This document shows positions 55,884 through 64,000 of a DNA stretch of 64,000 nucleotides, in pieces. Below the pieces are notes generated by a model, which was given only the letters and a program-made list of their open reading frames with translations, was not told the DNA's origin and ran no database searches. The stretch's first letter is position 1, and each line of letters opens with the position of its first letter. The translations under genes were made by a program, and so were the position numbers. This DNA comes from Trichocoleus sp. FACHB-40 (GTDB taxonomy: Bacteria; Cyanobacteriota; Cyanobacteriia; Cyanobacteriales; FACHB-T130), in NCBI RefSeq assembly GCF_014695915.1, contig NZ_JACJPF010000036.1:186001-250000 (forward strand), written 5' to 3'.

Positions 55884-57296
55884 TCAACGCTTGACAATTT
55901 GGCTGATGGCTCTTTTTTCTTCTAATACTTGCTCCAAATCTCCCTCGGACAAGTTCTGAACGTAGTTGAGTTTGATTTCTTCTAACATATCGATAAGTAA
56001 AGATTGAATTTTCTGTATTGTCTGCTGTCTTTGCACTTCCGATCCCAAGGCTTGGGTGAAGTGTTCCATCAACTGTTTGGAGAGTTCTGCGCCAACCGGG
56101 TCGTCTTCCAGGGAGGAGGTGAGGGTTTGGTAGGCTGCTTGGGAGATTTCTCTAACCAGGTTCTCAGTTATTTGCGCGGGGATCGTACCCAATCCTGGCA
56201 CCTGCTGGAGTCCTCGATAAGCTGGGGAAGACCGGAGAATTTTGTCTATATTATGTTTTAAAATTGCTTCTAAATCCGGCTGGATTTTCGGGAGGACTTG
56301 ATAAACGGTTATTTTCATTAATAAAGTAGCGATCGCTTCCACTTCATTAACATTATTGATGTCAATGTATGGACGAGCTTCTTTGTTGGCAATCAACCGT
56401 CTAAGTTCTCCCCGGCGAATGGAACTTTGCACCTGGTTAATTACCCGGATAACGATAACTTCTGCTAGTTCTTCTGCAAAGTTTGCCGCCAGCCCTCGGT
56501 TAACTTGCAGCCTTACTGGTTCCAGGTTTAACAATTTGGCTTGGTGTAGGCGAAGTGCAACTGTAATGACACGCAGTAACCGCCAAAAAGGTAATAGCAT
56601 AAAAATGTCATACCACCGCCACAGCATCGCTTCTATCCAAGTTAAACCGATGCGAGTACGGTGAATGTAGTAGGTACGAGCCAAAAACTCAATGGCAAAC
56701 GGGATGATAAACCAAATATCAATTAGCCAAAAATGGTCAGCAAAATAACCTGTTTCTCCTATTTGCCGAAAATAATTAGTTGCGATTAAAGGCTGAATTT
56801 CTTGGTTATAAAACGCAATTTCTTTTTCCCAGTCTTGTGATAAGTAGGGTAAACTCCAGAAAGTTATGAAAGATTGTTTGGCGGAGTCGTTACCAATTCG
56901 CCGCCGCATCCGGTTTTTGATTTTTTCGAGAGTTCCTGTTTTGTTTGCTTCCTGAAATGGATTAGTCTCAATCATTTCCACGCTGCGATCGCGTAGTTCC
57001 TGTAACAAGGTTTCGACCCTTGGCGACTGCAACCCTGTAGGTTTTTGCAGTTCCACTTTGAGATTTTCTACCGTTTCCAGATACCGCTGCGTTTCTCGAT
57101 GGGGTTCAATAGCTTTGATTGGGTCATAGACTTGGGTGAGGCTGCGGAACTCGCGCAGGTAGAAATCGCGTAAGGGGACATAGCTCAAATCAAACGCGAC
57201 CAAGCCCAAGTTAGCCAGGGCTAAAAGTGCCATCACACGTTCATACCACAGATGACGGCGGGATTTGGGCCTATTTGCTATTTTTTGAGGGGTCAT
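55884..57296 (-). CDS. conserved cyanobacterial membrane protein
   Basis: The 470-residue protein has a hydrophobic helix near the N-terminus (VMALLALANLGLVAFDLSYV, about 21-40), a coiled region, an aromatic membrane zone (about 185-270: FADHFWLIDIWFIIPFAIEFLAR, then WRWYDIFMLLPFWRLLRVITV) and a long helical C-terminal domain (about 280-470). The middle zone resembles the voltage-sensor-like start of ion channels (Arg-rich helix RLLRVITVALRLHQ), but there is no selectivity filter. It is of a type common in cyanobacteria with no known function. ATG 57296 begins MTPQKIANRP. Monocistronic. Confidence 0.75.
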   Translation of the reverse strand: MTPQKIANRPKSRRHLWYERVMALLALANLGLVAFDLSYVPLRDFYLREFRSLTQVYDPIKAIEPHRETQRYLETVENLKVELQKPTGLQSPRVETLLQELRDRSVEMIETNPFQEANKTGTLEKIKNRMRRRIGNDSAKQSFITFWSLPYLSQDWEKEIAFYNQEIQPLIATNYFRQIGETGYFADHFWLIDIWFIIPFAIEFLARTYYIHRTRIGLTWIEAMLWRWYDIFMLLPFWRLLRVITVALRLHQAKLLNLEPVRLQVNRGLAANFAEELAEVIVIRVINQVQSSIRRGELRRLIANKEARPYIDINNVNEVEAIATLLMKITVYQVLPKIQPDLEAILKHNIDKILRSSPAYRGLQQVPGLGTIPAQITENLVREISQAAYQTLTSSLEDDPVGAELSKQLMEHFTQALGSEVQRQQTIQKIQSLLIDMLEEIKLNYVQNLSEGDLEQVLEEKRAISQIVKR

Positions 57297-57608
57297 GGTA
57301 GGAATGAAGGATAAAGGAGGTTGAAGGTGGGGTTGCGACGCTTGCGACTGATAGACTTATCACACTTTATCCTTCATCCATGATTGACGATTTAGGCTGA
57401 AGAGGAGCGAAATAGACCCGGAAAATTGGATAGGCGCGACAGCGGGGAGCTAATTGCGATCGCAATTACCATTCCTAGAATTTAGACCAAATAATGCCCA
57501 AAGATTTGTCAACTCACCAAAGGTTAGCGTCAGGATTCCCAATTGGGCTTAAACTGTAACTATTTAATTCGCGATCGCATTTAATTCAGTGAGTGAGGAG
57601 TTTGAAGT
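57297..57608. other. intergenic region, 312 bases
   Basis: Divergent promoter region of the membrane protein and the peptidoglycan-binding gene. Two HIP1 sites (about 57455 and 57571), otherwise nothing supported. Confidence 0.4.
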
Positions 57609-58361
57609 ATGTGGGGTAGATTTGGAATGCCTTTGGCTGCCGTTGCCCTCGGCATAACAGCCAGCTTAGTTAGTTACGAATTCGCTTTAGCCGACAGAAG
57701 CCGCGACTATACGCCACTTGAGATGCGCTCAGTATTGCGCGGCTTCGGGTATAACGTCACTCTGGGAGATAGCCTTACGGATGAAGCCAGTACCAGGGCT
57801 ATCCGCGAATTTCAGCAGGGATACAAAATCACACCAGTTGATGGCCTAGCTGGGGAGAGAACGCAGAATTTGGCTGCTGATTTAGTCAGAATTCTCCAGG
57901 CGAACTTGAACCTAGTCGTTAAGCCAAACCCCCTTTTGCCCCGGACGCAGTTTTATGGCCCGCGAACCGAAGAAGCTATCAGGCAATTTCAGAGACAGTT
58001 TAATTTGCCTGTAACTGGGATCGCTACGTTACCAGTCCGTCAGAGACTCGACTTGGAAGCAAAAAGAATCTTAGGAACTGTTGACCAAGCACCAACGCCA
58101 AGAGCCACGCCAACGCCATCACCATCACCATCACCAACACCATCACCATCACCAACGCCAACCCCAAGAGCTACGCCATCACCAACGCCAGCAGCCACGC
58201 CATCACCAACACCAACCCCAACACCTCTGCCAAGAGCTACGCCAATACCAAGGGATACCACTCCTTCACCAGCACCAAGTCCTAGTCCCTCACCGACACC
58301 AGGGGCTACTCCTTCGCCAGCGCCAAGTCCTAGCCCCAGTCCCTCGCCATCAGCAAGATAA
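57609..58361 (+). CDS. exported peptidoglycan-binding protein with Pro/Ser/Thr tail
   Basis: The 250-residue protein has a signal-like N-terminus ([22 protein letters not shown]) and two peptidoglycan-binding (PGBD-1) modules: [12 protein letters not shown]... [14 protein letters not shown] near 41-78, and [23 protein letters not shown] near 117-139. The last 90 residues are a P-x-P-S-P-T repeat encoded by a hexanucleotide-like tandem repeat (58105-58355), so length variation between strains is expected. It probably decorates or crosslinks the envelope. ATG 57609 follows AGTGAGTGAGGAG at a suitable distance. Confidence 0.85.
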   Translation: MWGRFGMPLAAVALGITASLVSYEFALADRSRDYTPLEMRSVLRGFGYNVTLGDSLTDEASTRAIREFQQGYKITPVDGLAGERTQNLAADLVRILQANLNLVVKPNPLLPRTQFYGPRTEEAIRQFQRQFNLPVTGIATLPVRQRLDLEAKRILGTVDQAPTPRATPTPSPSPSPTPSPSPTPTPRATPSPTPAATPSPTPTPTPLPRATPIPRDTTPSPAPSPSPSPTPGATPSPAPSPSPSPSPSAR

Positions 58362-58365
58362 ATTT

Positions 58366-59253
58366 TTATGACCGAGGATCTTCAGGCAGGGGTCTTCCTT
58401 TAGGGACAGGTAAAGCAGGCGCACCTTCGTAGGGCATGGGAATATACTGTACGCTTGGACGGCCGCCCTGGGGCTGTGGGTACAACTCCATCAAGTTATA
58501 GATTGACATTGGCAGCCCCACCGTAATTGGCAGACCGAGTTCCGTGGCTTCCTCTACTGTAATGGGATAGTCATGGGTGACGCGGCCAGTGGTGAGGGCT
58601 TCCACAATTTTTTCGATGTTTTCTGGAGCGATCTTTGGTTGGGGAATAGCGTCTTTGAGGAGGGTGCGGACAAACCGTTGCACCTGATCGATGGCTTTGC
58701 GTGATAGGTCTGCCATGATGATCGTTTGGTCGTCAACTTCGCTAATCGGCTTCTGTTCAATGACCTTGAGAATACTAGCAGCTGCCATATTTCCCAGTTG
58801 GGGATCGACTGGCCCTAAGACGGCGTTGGCATCCATGATGATTTCATCGGATGCTAAGGCTAACATAGTGCCGCCGCTCATAGCGTAGTGGGGTACAAAG
58901 ACGGTGACTTTCGCTGGGTGACGAATTAAGGCTCTGGCAATCTGTTCGGTTGCCAGCACTAAGCCGCCTGGGGTATGCAAAATTAGGTCGATGGGAACTT
59001 CGGGCGGGGTGAGGCGAATTGCCCGTAGTACCTGTTCTGAATCTTCGATGCTGATGTAGCTAGATATAGGAATTCCTAAGAAACTAATAGATTCTTGACG
59101 GTGAATCAGCAAAATCACGCGGCTGCGACGCGATCGCTCAAATTCTCTTAAGGATTGAACTCGTCGAGATGCAACTTGGCGTTTTTGCAATACAGGTAGG
59201 AAGGAGGATACAGCTAAAATAACCCAGAAAATGTCAAAGAAACTAAAGGTCAT
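58366..59253 (-). CDS. SDH-type serine protease of the ClpP/crotonase fold
   Basis: The 295-residue protein has an N-terminal membrane helix (FFDIFWVILAVSSFLPVL) and a ClpP-like core. The strand-turn HTPGGLVLATEQIA near 93-106 is followed by FVPHYAMSGGTMLALASD with nucleophile Ser126, then DANAVLGPVDPQLG near 143-156. This is the SDH (serine dehydrogenase) proteinase family (PF01972), membrane-tethered and similar to SppA. A Pro/Gly-rich tail (about 265-295) follows. ATG 59253. It converges with the peptidoglycan-binding gene (4 bases between stops). Confidence 0.9.
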   Translation of the reverse strand: MTFSFFDIFWVILAVSSFLPVLQKRQVASRRVQSLREFERSRRSRVILLIHRQESISFLGIPISSYISIEDSEQVLRAIRLTPPEVPIDLILHTPGGLVLATEQIARALIRHPAKVTVFVPHYAMSGGTMLALASDEIIMDANAVLGPVDPQLGNMAAASILKVIEQKPISEVDDQTIIMADLSRKAIDQVQRFVRTLLKDAIPQPKIAPENIEKIVEALTTGRVTHDYPITVEEATELGLPITVGLPMSIYNLMELYPQPQGGRPSVQYIPMPYEGAPALPVPKGRPLPEDPRS

Positions 59254-59404
59254 TATTTTTTTGGCGAAAAAGCACTATTTCCTCTTATTGTTCCAATCTC
59301 TGCATTGCATAAGGTCTATCTGTGGATTGAACCACAAACGGCTGAGGGCTGAAGAATGCTGAGGAGAGGAGTTATCTGCTGACTCTCCTGCTCCCCTTTT
59401 CCCT

Positions 59405-60796
59405 TTATCGGCGGGCGATCCCTTCAGATCGGGCGGCGGCTTGTACCGCACCAGCAACAGCACTGGCTACCCGCTTGTCAAACACGGAGGGGATGATGTG
59501 TTCCCGGTCGAGGTCGGAGGGTTTGACTAGGGAAGCGATCGCATTGGCGGCTTCTAAATACATAGTGGTGGTAATTGTAGAGGCGCGACAATCTAAAGCA
59601 CCCCGGAAGACACCTGGAAAGGCTAAAACGTTGTTGATTTGATTCGGGTAGTCGCTGCGTCCCGTTGCCATGACAGCTACATCGTCGGCGATTAATTCCG
59701 GCTGAATTTCCGGGATCGGATTAGCCATCGCCATGACAATCGGATCTTTTGCCATTGAGCGTACCATTTCCGGCGACACAACACCGGGAGCGCTGACACC
59801 TAAGAAGATATCTGCTTGTTTCATGGCATCTGCCAAGTTACCGCTAGATTCTATGGCAAATTCTCGCTTTTCTGGTGTCAAGTCGGGGCGGTTGGTGGAG
59901 ATAATGCCTTTGGAGTCGCACATCCAGATTGACTTGGCACCAGCTTTTTGTAAAAGACGTGCGATCGCTACCCCAGCAGCACCCGCACCATTAATTACAA
60001 TACGCACATCCTCAAAGGATTTTTTTACCAATTTCAGGGCGTTGATCAAAGCTGCCAAGCTGACAATTGCTGTCCCGTGTTGATCGTCGTGAAACACAGG
60101 AATATCTAATTCTTGCCGCAGCCGCGCTTCAATCTCGAAACATCGCGGCGCGGCAATATCTTCTAAGTTGATCCCACCAAAAACTGGGGCGATGTTCTTG
60201 ACAGTTTCCACAATTTGATCTGTATCTTGGGTATTCAGGCAGATAGGAAAGGCATCAATTCCGGCAAATTCTTTAAACAGCATCGCTTTACCTTCCATCA
60301 CTGGTAAGGAGGCGGCGGCACCTAAGTTACCCAATCCCAGGACAGCGCTACCATCGGTGACAATGGCAACAGTGTTTTGCTTAATAGTTAAGGTGTGGAC
60401 TTGTTCCGGGTCTCGCGCGATCGCCATACAAATACGTCCCACACCGGGAGTATAAGCCATCGCTAAATCACCTTGACTTTTTAGCGGAATTTTGCTTTCA
60501 ATTGTGATTTTGCCGCTGCGATGTAAATTGAAGGTGCGATCGTAGACATCGATCAGTTTGATATCTGACAGCTCCTTAATCGCTTGTACAATCTTTTCAG
60601 CGTGTTCTGTACTGGCAGCATCGACAGTGATTTCGCGAGTCACCGTCTGACGAGTGCGCTCAACCAAAGTAATCTGGTCTAAGTTACCCCCGACAGATGC
60701 GATCGCTCCTGTTACACTTGCTAACATCCCAGCGCGGTTGGGAATCTGGAGGCGAATCGTTAAACTGAAACTAGAGTTGGGTGTTAGTTCTACCAT
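59405..60796 (-). CDS. malic enzyme with N-terminal ACT domain
   Basis: Oxidatively decarboxylates malate to pyruvate. The 463-residue protein has an ACT-like regulatory domain (about 8-90, including RLQIPNRAGMLASVTGAIAS) upstream of the malic enzyme core: the catalytic MAYTPGVGRICMAIA near 109-123, the second conserved region PVFHDDQHGTAIV near 228-240 and the Rossmann VINGAGAAGVAIA near 263-275. The core is the short prokaryotic type. ACT domains in such proteins suggest allosteric control by an amino acid; which one is unknown. ATG 60796. Whether it uses NAD or NADP cannot be read. Confidence 0.93.
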   Translation of the reverse strand: MVELTPNSSFSLTIRLQIPNRAGMLASVTGAIASVGGNLDQITLVERTRQTVTREITVDAASTEHAEKIVQAIKELSDIKLIDVYDRTFNLHRSGKITIESKIPLKSQGDLAMAYTPGVGRICMAIARDPEQVHTLTIKQNTVAIVTDGSAVLGLGNLGAAASLPVMEGKAMLFKEFAGIDAFPICLNTQDTDQIVETVKNIAPVFGGINLEDIAAPRCFEIEARLRQELDIPVFHDDQHGTAIVSLAALINALKLVKKSFEDVRIVINGAGAAGVAIARLLQKAGAKSIWMCDSKGIISTNRPDLTPEKREFAIESSGNLADAMKQADIFLGVSAPGVVSPEMVRSMAKDPIVMAMANPIPEIQPELIADDVAVMATGRSDYPNQINNVLAFPGVFRGALDCRASTITTTMYLEAANAIASLVKPSDLDREHIIPSVFDKRVASAVAGAVQAAARSEGIARR

Positions 60797-60990
60797 TGAG
60801 TTAAGAATTTTAGATTTGAGATTTTAGAGTTTGGATTGAGAATGTGGGATTTTAGATTCAGGAATTTGGAATGGTTAAGAGTCTTCCTCTTCACCATTCC
60901 CTAATCATCCAAAATTTACTCGCTCCTAGCCTAAAGGAGCTACAAATTTGCAATTGTACCCGCTTACACCACCTGATCAGCTGCTACGAC

Positions 60991-61425
60991 ATGGCGAGTT
61001 TCTATGCCGAAATTGAAATCAATGCTCCAAAAGCTAAAGTTTGGCAAGTTTTATTCCAAAAACAGCAGTGGCATAAATGGAACACTTTCTTATTTGACTT
61101 AGACCCTAATGCGCCATTTAAGCAGGGGCAAGAAGTTTTCCTCTCTTTGCGGCGGTATCCAGGTGAGGAGGAGACAGAGTTTCAGCCTACGGTTACTTTA
61201 GTACAGTCTGGGACGTGCTTGGCTTGGGTTTCTTCTATTCCCGGTTTTCAGAATGAGTATATTTTCGAGTTGCAAGAGATTGGTGTTGGGCGGACTAAAT
61301 ACGTTCACCGGGACAATTTCTCAGGGGTGCTGACGAGGGTGTTTTTGCCCTTCATTCGGCAAGATGAGCAGCAGGGGATCAAGCGGATGGCGCGGGAGTT
61401 GAAGCGGTATGTAGAGCAGATGTGA
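60991..61425 (+). CDS. SRPBCC family protein
   Basis: 144 residues from ATG 60991 (MASFYAEIEINAPKAKVW); earlier in-frame codons are discounted because the fold starts here. The START-like fold is recognised from ASFYAEIEINAPKAKVWQVLFQK, WNTFLFDLDPNAPFKQGQEV and GIKRMARELKRYVEQ at the end. These proteins bind hydrophobic ligands; the ligand is unknown. It is monocistronic. The DNA upstream (60797-60860) is a TTTAGATTTGAG-type short repeat. Confidence 0.85.
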   Translation: MASFYAEIEINAPKAKVWQVLFQKQQWHKWNTFLFDLDPNAPFKQGQEVFLSLRRYPGEEETEFQPTVTLVQSGTCLAWVSSIPGFQNEYIFELQEIGVGRTKYVHRDNFSGVLTRVFLPFIRQDEQQGIKRMARELKRYVEQM

Positions 61426-61553
61426 TGGAGATTGGCCAGGAGTGGATTGGGAGCAATTAACTGCACGTAATTCGAGTTGGTTTCAAAAAATGTTACCAGC
61501 ACTGTTCTAGAAATTGGTGCCTATATGATGACTTTAAGATAAGACTCCTTCAG

Positions 61554-61584
61554 AACCGTGGAACCTCAACTCCCACGGTTTTTT
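61554..61584 (+). terminator. hairpin with T-tract, about 130 bases after the SRPBCC gene
   Basis: Eight-base stem aaccgtgg / ccacggtt with a loop and a TTTTTTATTTT tract. It is rather far from the stop codon, so it could end a long 3' UTR or an unannotated small RNA between 61440 and 61584. Confidence 0.65.
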
Positions 61585-61601
61585 ATTTTGTTAGGGCAGT
61601 T

Positions 61602-61841
61602 TAGCGGTTCTCACTATTTTGTGGGGGCATGGCATTGCCCATTGGTGTCAACTTAACGTTAGCTTGGCGGTTGAAACCGCAGCTATACAAACAAAACCCG
61701 CCTGCGCGGGTTATAAGAATCTTGATCCGTTAGTCCGCGCAGGCGGACTTGGTTTTTGTAGCCGCGAATTCATTCGCCGGGGCTTAAATTGACACCGATG
61801 GGCAATGCCACGCCCCTACCGCCAACAAACGAGAACCGCTA
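61602..61841. mobile_element. MITE-like 240-base foldback element
   Basis: Ends tagcggttctc (61602-61612) and gagaaccgcta (61831-61841) are perfect inverted repeats. They extend inward with GGGGCATGGCATTGCCCAT / ATGGGCAATGCCACGCCCC and the GGTGTCAA / TTGACACC pairs. Nested hairpins rich in GCCTGCGCGGG and CCGCGCAGGCGG lie inside. There is no ORF, so it cannot transpose itself. I recall close relatives in Oscillatoriales genomes. No clear target-site duplication could be seen. Confidence 0.8.
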
Positions 61842-61849
61842 TACAACCG

Positions 61850-62659
61850 TCAGGGAGACTTTTCCAATTCCAGGCGATAGCGGTAAAGTGCTACTGGTCG
61901 CTCAAGAGCTTTAAAATAATCTGGATCTTGAGGTGAAAGATAAACAGCTGTCACCTGATCGGCTTCAATAGATGACCCAAGCCGATGATAAGCTGTTGTC
62001 GTTTCTACCGTGTTGAAATAAGGGCTGGGTATGCCGCGAAAGATTTGCTCTTGAAGTTCTGTGGCAATGAATTTATCGGGCGCTGGTGTCTCGGTGCCGC
62101 GACCAGTGACAATTGAGACAAGCTGGCGATCGCCTCTCAACGAGGTAATCTGACGATTGGGAGAACGGGGATCAACTTTGACTGATAGAATAGCGCGATC
62201 GCCTAAATATGCCCTACCAATATTCAACCCATTGAATGCCCGATCTGCCACCACTTGAGGAATTTTCAAGTTATTTTTGGGAAGAATCAATCTCCCCAAA
62301 ACATCGCGTGATTTTGGATTTAAAAAAAATCTTGACAATCCTTCACTGGTGTGAATAATTGGGTTAAATCGCACATAGAAACTTACAGGATGGTTAAGAT
62401 AGCGACGATTACTTTCAAAACCTGGTGTTAGAATCTCTGGTGCTAAGGGTGCCACTAAATCTACTAACGTACTCCTGACCTTCCAGGTGCCTACCATCCA
62501 GTCAGGATAAACTAAATCGCCCTCAGCAGCAGCGACAGGTGGCTTACCTTCCCAATGGGGATGTGCCAAACGTTCAGCTAAGACTCCCGCGTGTGCCTCA
62601 CCACCCCACAACAGCAACACCAGAACCAGGAAGCAACTCCAAAAGACTCGTAATATCAC
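61850..62659 (-). CDS. DUF6816-like exported protein
   Basis: The 269-residue protein has a signal peptide (VFWSCFLVLVLLLWGGEAHAG) and a conserved mature part: DLVYPDWMVGTWKVRSTLVDL near 48-68, PVSFYVRFNPII near 91-102, NGLNIGRAYLG near 143-153 and TTTAYHRLGSSIEADQVTAVYL near 221-242. I recognise the layout from cyanobacterial and plastid lumenal proteins of the DUF6816 type, with moderate certainty. It may be targeted to the thylakoid lumen or periplasm. Function unknown. It starts just right of the MITE-like element (8 bases beyond its end), so the element may supply its transcript end. Confidence 0.75.
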   Translation of the reverse strand: MILRVFWSCFLVLVLLLWGGEAHAGVLAERLAHPHWEGKPPVAAAEGDLVYPDWMVGTWKVRSTLVDLVAPLAPEILTPGFESNRRYLNHPVSFYVRFNPIIHTSEGLSRFFLNPKSRDVLGRLILPKNNLKIPQVVADRAFNGLNIGRAYLGDRAILSVKVDPRSPNRQITSLRGDRQLVSIVTGRGTETPAPDKFIATELQEQIFRGIPSPYFNTVETTTAYHRLGSSIEADQVTAVYLSPQDPDYFKALERPVALYRYRLELEKSP

Positions 62660-62741
62660 GGTAGAGCAGATTTAATTGTCAGGTTAAATTTATCGTTAGC
62701 TAATGGCGAATGGCAACAAACAATTAGCCATTAGCTAACTT

Positions 62742-63149
62742 TTAAACAGCCTCAAGTGGTGCTGGTTCCCAAATTTCTCCGTATTTTTCTCTTAGTGCCT
62801 CCCATGCTTCTACTTGCCCCGGTTCGTATTCTCCCGGTTTGCCCCACTGTAGAAACGCACTCAATGCTGTTTCCTCTTTCTCATCTAAAAAGCGAATCGC
62901 GTAGGTAGTAAAGTTCCCTCTTTTTGCTTCACCTGTTTCAAATTTCACCCGCTTGATGGCATCCATATTCAGGTGAAACTCGAATAAATCTGCGTGCATA
63001 TTGGCATACCTGCCTTTAGGCAACTCTGCATAGAAAAGGTTTTGGATTGTTCCCCGTACTTCCAAAACAGCAGCGCTGCTAGTCACGATTAAACGCAACG
63101 TCAAGAGAGTATTGCAAGCTTCTAAAAATTCTTTCAGGGTGGCAGTCAT
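62742..63149 (-). CDS. conserved cyanobacterial protein, possibly HutX/ChuX-like fold
   Basis: A 135-residue soluble protein with ATLKEFLEACNTLLTLRLIV at the N-terminus, FYAELPKGRYANMHADLFEFHLNMDAIKRVKFE in the middle and FLQWGKPGEYEPGQVEAWEALREKYGE at the end. It is highly conserved in cyanobacteria as I remember it. The strand pattern FEFHLNMDAIKRV...AIRFLDE resembles the heme-handling HutX/ChuX fold; this is inference without a matched motif. ATG 63149 begins MTATLKEF. It faces away from the TPS gene. Confidence 0.7.
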   Translation of the reverse strand: MTATLKEFLEACNTLLTLRLIVTSSAAVLEVRGTIQNLFYAELPKGRYANMHADLFEFHLNMDAIKRVKFETGEAKRGNFTTYAIRFLDEKEETALSAFLQWGKPGEYEPGQVEAWEALREKYGEIWEPAPLEAV

Positions 63150-63326
63150 TGTCTCACGTATAAGAAGGTAGAGAACACTCTTAAGTTTTCTTAAGAATCT
63201 GTTAAAGACAGAGTGTTAGCCTATCTGCGGATTCCTTGTAACTCCAGGCAAAACAGTCATTACAGACAAATAAAATTTGTCCTCGTGTTTAAGCATACAA
63301 AATCATTTAGGGAAAATCTTATCTAT

Positions 63327-64000
63327 ATGGTTGATGCACACACCAAGACAAAAAGCAATACTAACATTTTGCATCATTCTCAACAAAAGGAGCCAAAGCC
63401 TCTCTTGTCCCATTTCCAGTTTTTGACTGGGAATCAGAAGAATGCTGAAGGCGATCGCATTCGGTGGGCAATACCCGCCCTACTACTAGGAATGCTGTTA
63501 CCAATATCAGCACAGGCACAGTCTATTATCCCAGCTACAGACGGCACAGGCACGGTTAGTATACCCAATGGCGATGTCCTAAAAGGACAACCTTCGGTTC
63601 GCTTCGACATTACTGGCGGCACTCTCTCCCAGGATGGGGCGAACCTTTTCCACAGTTTCAGCCAATTCGGTCTGAGTGAGAACCAAATTGCCAATTTTCT
63701 CTCTAATCCATCTATTCAAAATATCTTGGGGCGTGTCAACGGCGGCAACCCTTCGATTATTAATGGTCTTATTCAAGTTACTGGCGGCAACTCCAACTTA
63801 TTCTTGATGAACCCAGCAGGCATAGTTTTTGGTGCCAATGCCCAGCTAAACGTGCCTGCATCTTTTACCGCTATCACCGCCACTGGTATTGGTTTTGGTG
63901 ACAATTGGTTTAAGGCTGTCGGGGCGAATAACTACGCTGCTTTAGTCGGGACACCCAGCACCTTTGCTTTTTCGGTCGCACAGCCGGGAGCAATTGTCAA
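63327..64000 (+). CDS. filamentous hemagglutinin-type adhesin with TPS domain (partial)
   Basis: The gene runs off the right edge; 224 residues are visible from ATG 63327. A long N-terminus (about 50 residues) precedes a signal segment ([20 protein letters not shown]). The TPS (two-partner secretion) domain follows: [55 protein letters not shown] and [23 protein letters not shown]. Such proteins are exported by an outer-membrane TpsB/ShlB pore and form long beta-helices used in adhesion. The rest of the gene and any TpsB partner lie outside this window. Confidence 0.93.
   Translation, partial: MVDAHTKTKSNTNILHHSQQKEPKPLLSHFQFLTGNQKNAEGDRIRWAIPALLLGMLLPISAQAQSIIPATDGTGTVSIPNGDVLKGQPSVRFDITGGTLSQDGANLFHSFSQFGLSENQIANFLSNPSIQNILGRVNGGNPSIINGLIQVTGGNSNLFLMNPAGIVFGANAQLNVPASFTAITATGIGFGDNWFKAVGANNYAALVGTPSTFAFSVAQPGAIV

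Noticed and set aside
58040-58261. Minus-strand Gly/Asp/Val-rich ORF
   Set aside because: Shadow of the Pro/Ser/Thr repeat tail on the plus strand.

Overview
The window is chromosomal DNA from a cyanobacterium, most likely a filamentous Oscillatoriales-type organism. The evidence is the very frequent HIP1 palindrome GCGATCGC, in coding and intergenic DNA alike. Several families are essentially cyanobacterial: DUF751/Ycf33, DUF4327, XisH/XisI, the low-complexity-tail membrane protein, a DUF1400-type protein and a group 2 sigma factor. Intergenic DNA is rich in short AT-rich heptamer-like repeats and foldback elements typical of such genomes. Most genes are housekeeping or conserved cyanobacterial genes; the accessory content lies at 1.7-3.1 kb, 12.2-14.6 kb, 30.3-32.0 kb and especially 40.0-46.1 kb.

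Layout. 0-3.1 kb: a partial DUF3616 gene, an SRAP DNA-protein crosslink repair protein, and a convergent nuclease/Dam-methylase pair that looks like a restriction-modification unit. 3.4-6.2 kb: DUF751, rbfA and a translationally coupled GH3 hydrolase, then DUF4327. 6.4-11.7 kb: two small conserved genes, a zinc-type CDF transporter, guaA and cbiD; a cluster of three evenly spaced TTTTCCACA (DnaA-box-like) sites sits between the CDF gene and guaA. 11.8-17.4 kb: a STAS protein, two pentapeptide-repeat proteins (one with a C-terminal TIR-like region), an MFS transporter and an exported protein. 17.9-22.2 kb: a group 2 sigma factor, a HerA-like ATPase and a GST. 22.6-23.2 kb: a recent tandem duplication of a GlsB/YeaQ/YmgE membrane protein. 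23.8-29.0 kb: fasciclin protein, outer-membrane-like protein, gluconokinase, a coupled retropepsin-like pair, nnr and a SPOR-like protein. 29.2-38.4 kb: mnmA, a PD-(D/E)XK-like/DUF6745 pair, sat, a caspase-homologue whose His/Cys dyad is Tyr/Ser, a TPR protein and mtnP. 38.7-46.1 kb: a GH10-like protein, Uma2, xisHI, a 101-bp tandem-repeat array with outlying copies, a GT4-helical-repeat protein paired with a membrane-anchored protein, and tRNA-Gly(CCC). 46.2-49 kb: a beta-helix/SLH protein and small conserved genes. 49.2-55.6 kb: the rimP-nusA-ylxR-infB operon plus a downstream membrane protein, all on the minus strand. 55.9-64 kb: membrane protein, peptidoglycan-binding protein, ClpP-fold SDH-type protease, ACT-malic enzyme, SRPBCC protein, a 240-bp MITE-like element, two conserved genes and the start of a two-partner-secretion adhesin.

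The best candidates for something not yet described are the GT4-repeat/membrane-protein pair beside tRNA-Gly(CCC), the 101-bp array carrying a conserved C-terminal coding remnant, the cluster of evenly spaced DnaA-like boxes, the pseudo-orthocaspase, and short repeats that have entered reading frames and form palindromes between genes of the nusA-infB operon. All functional statements are from reading the sequence and recalled family knowledge; no database search was run.
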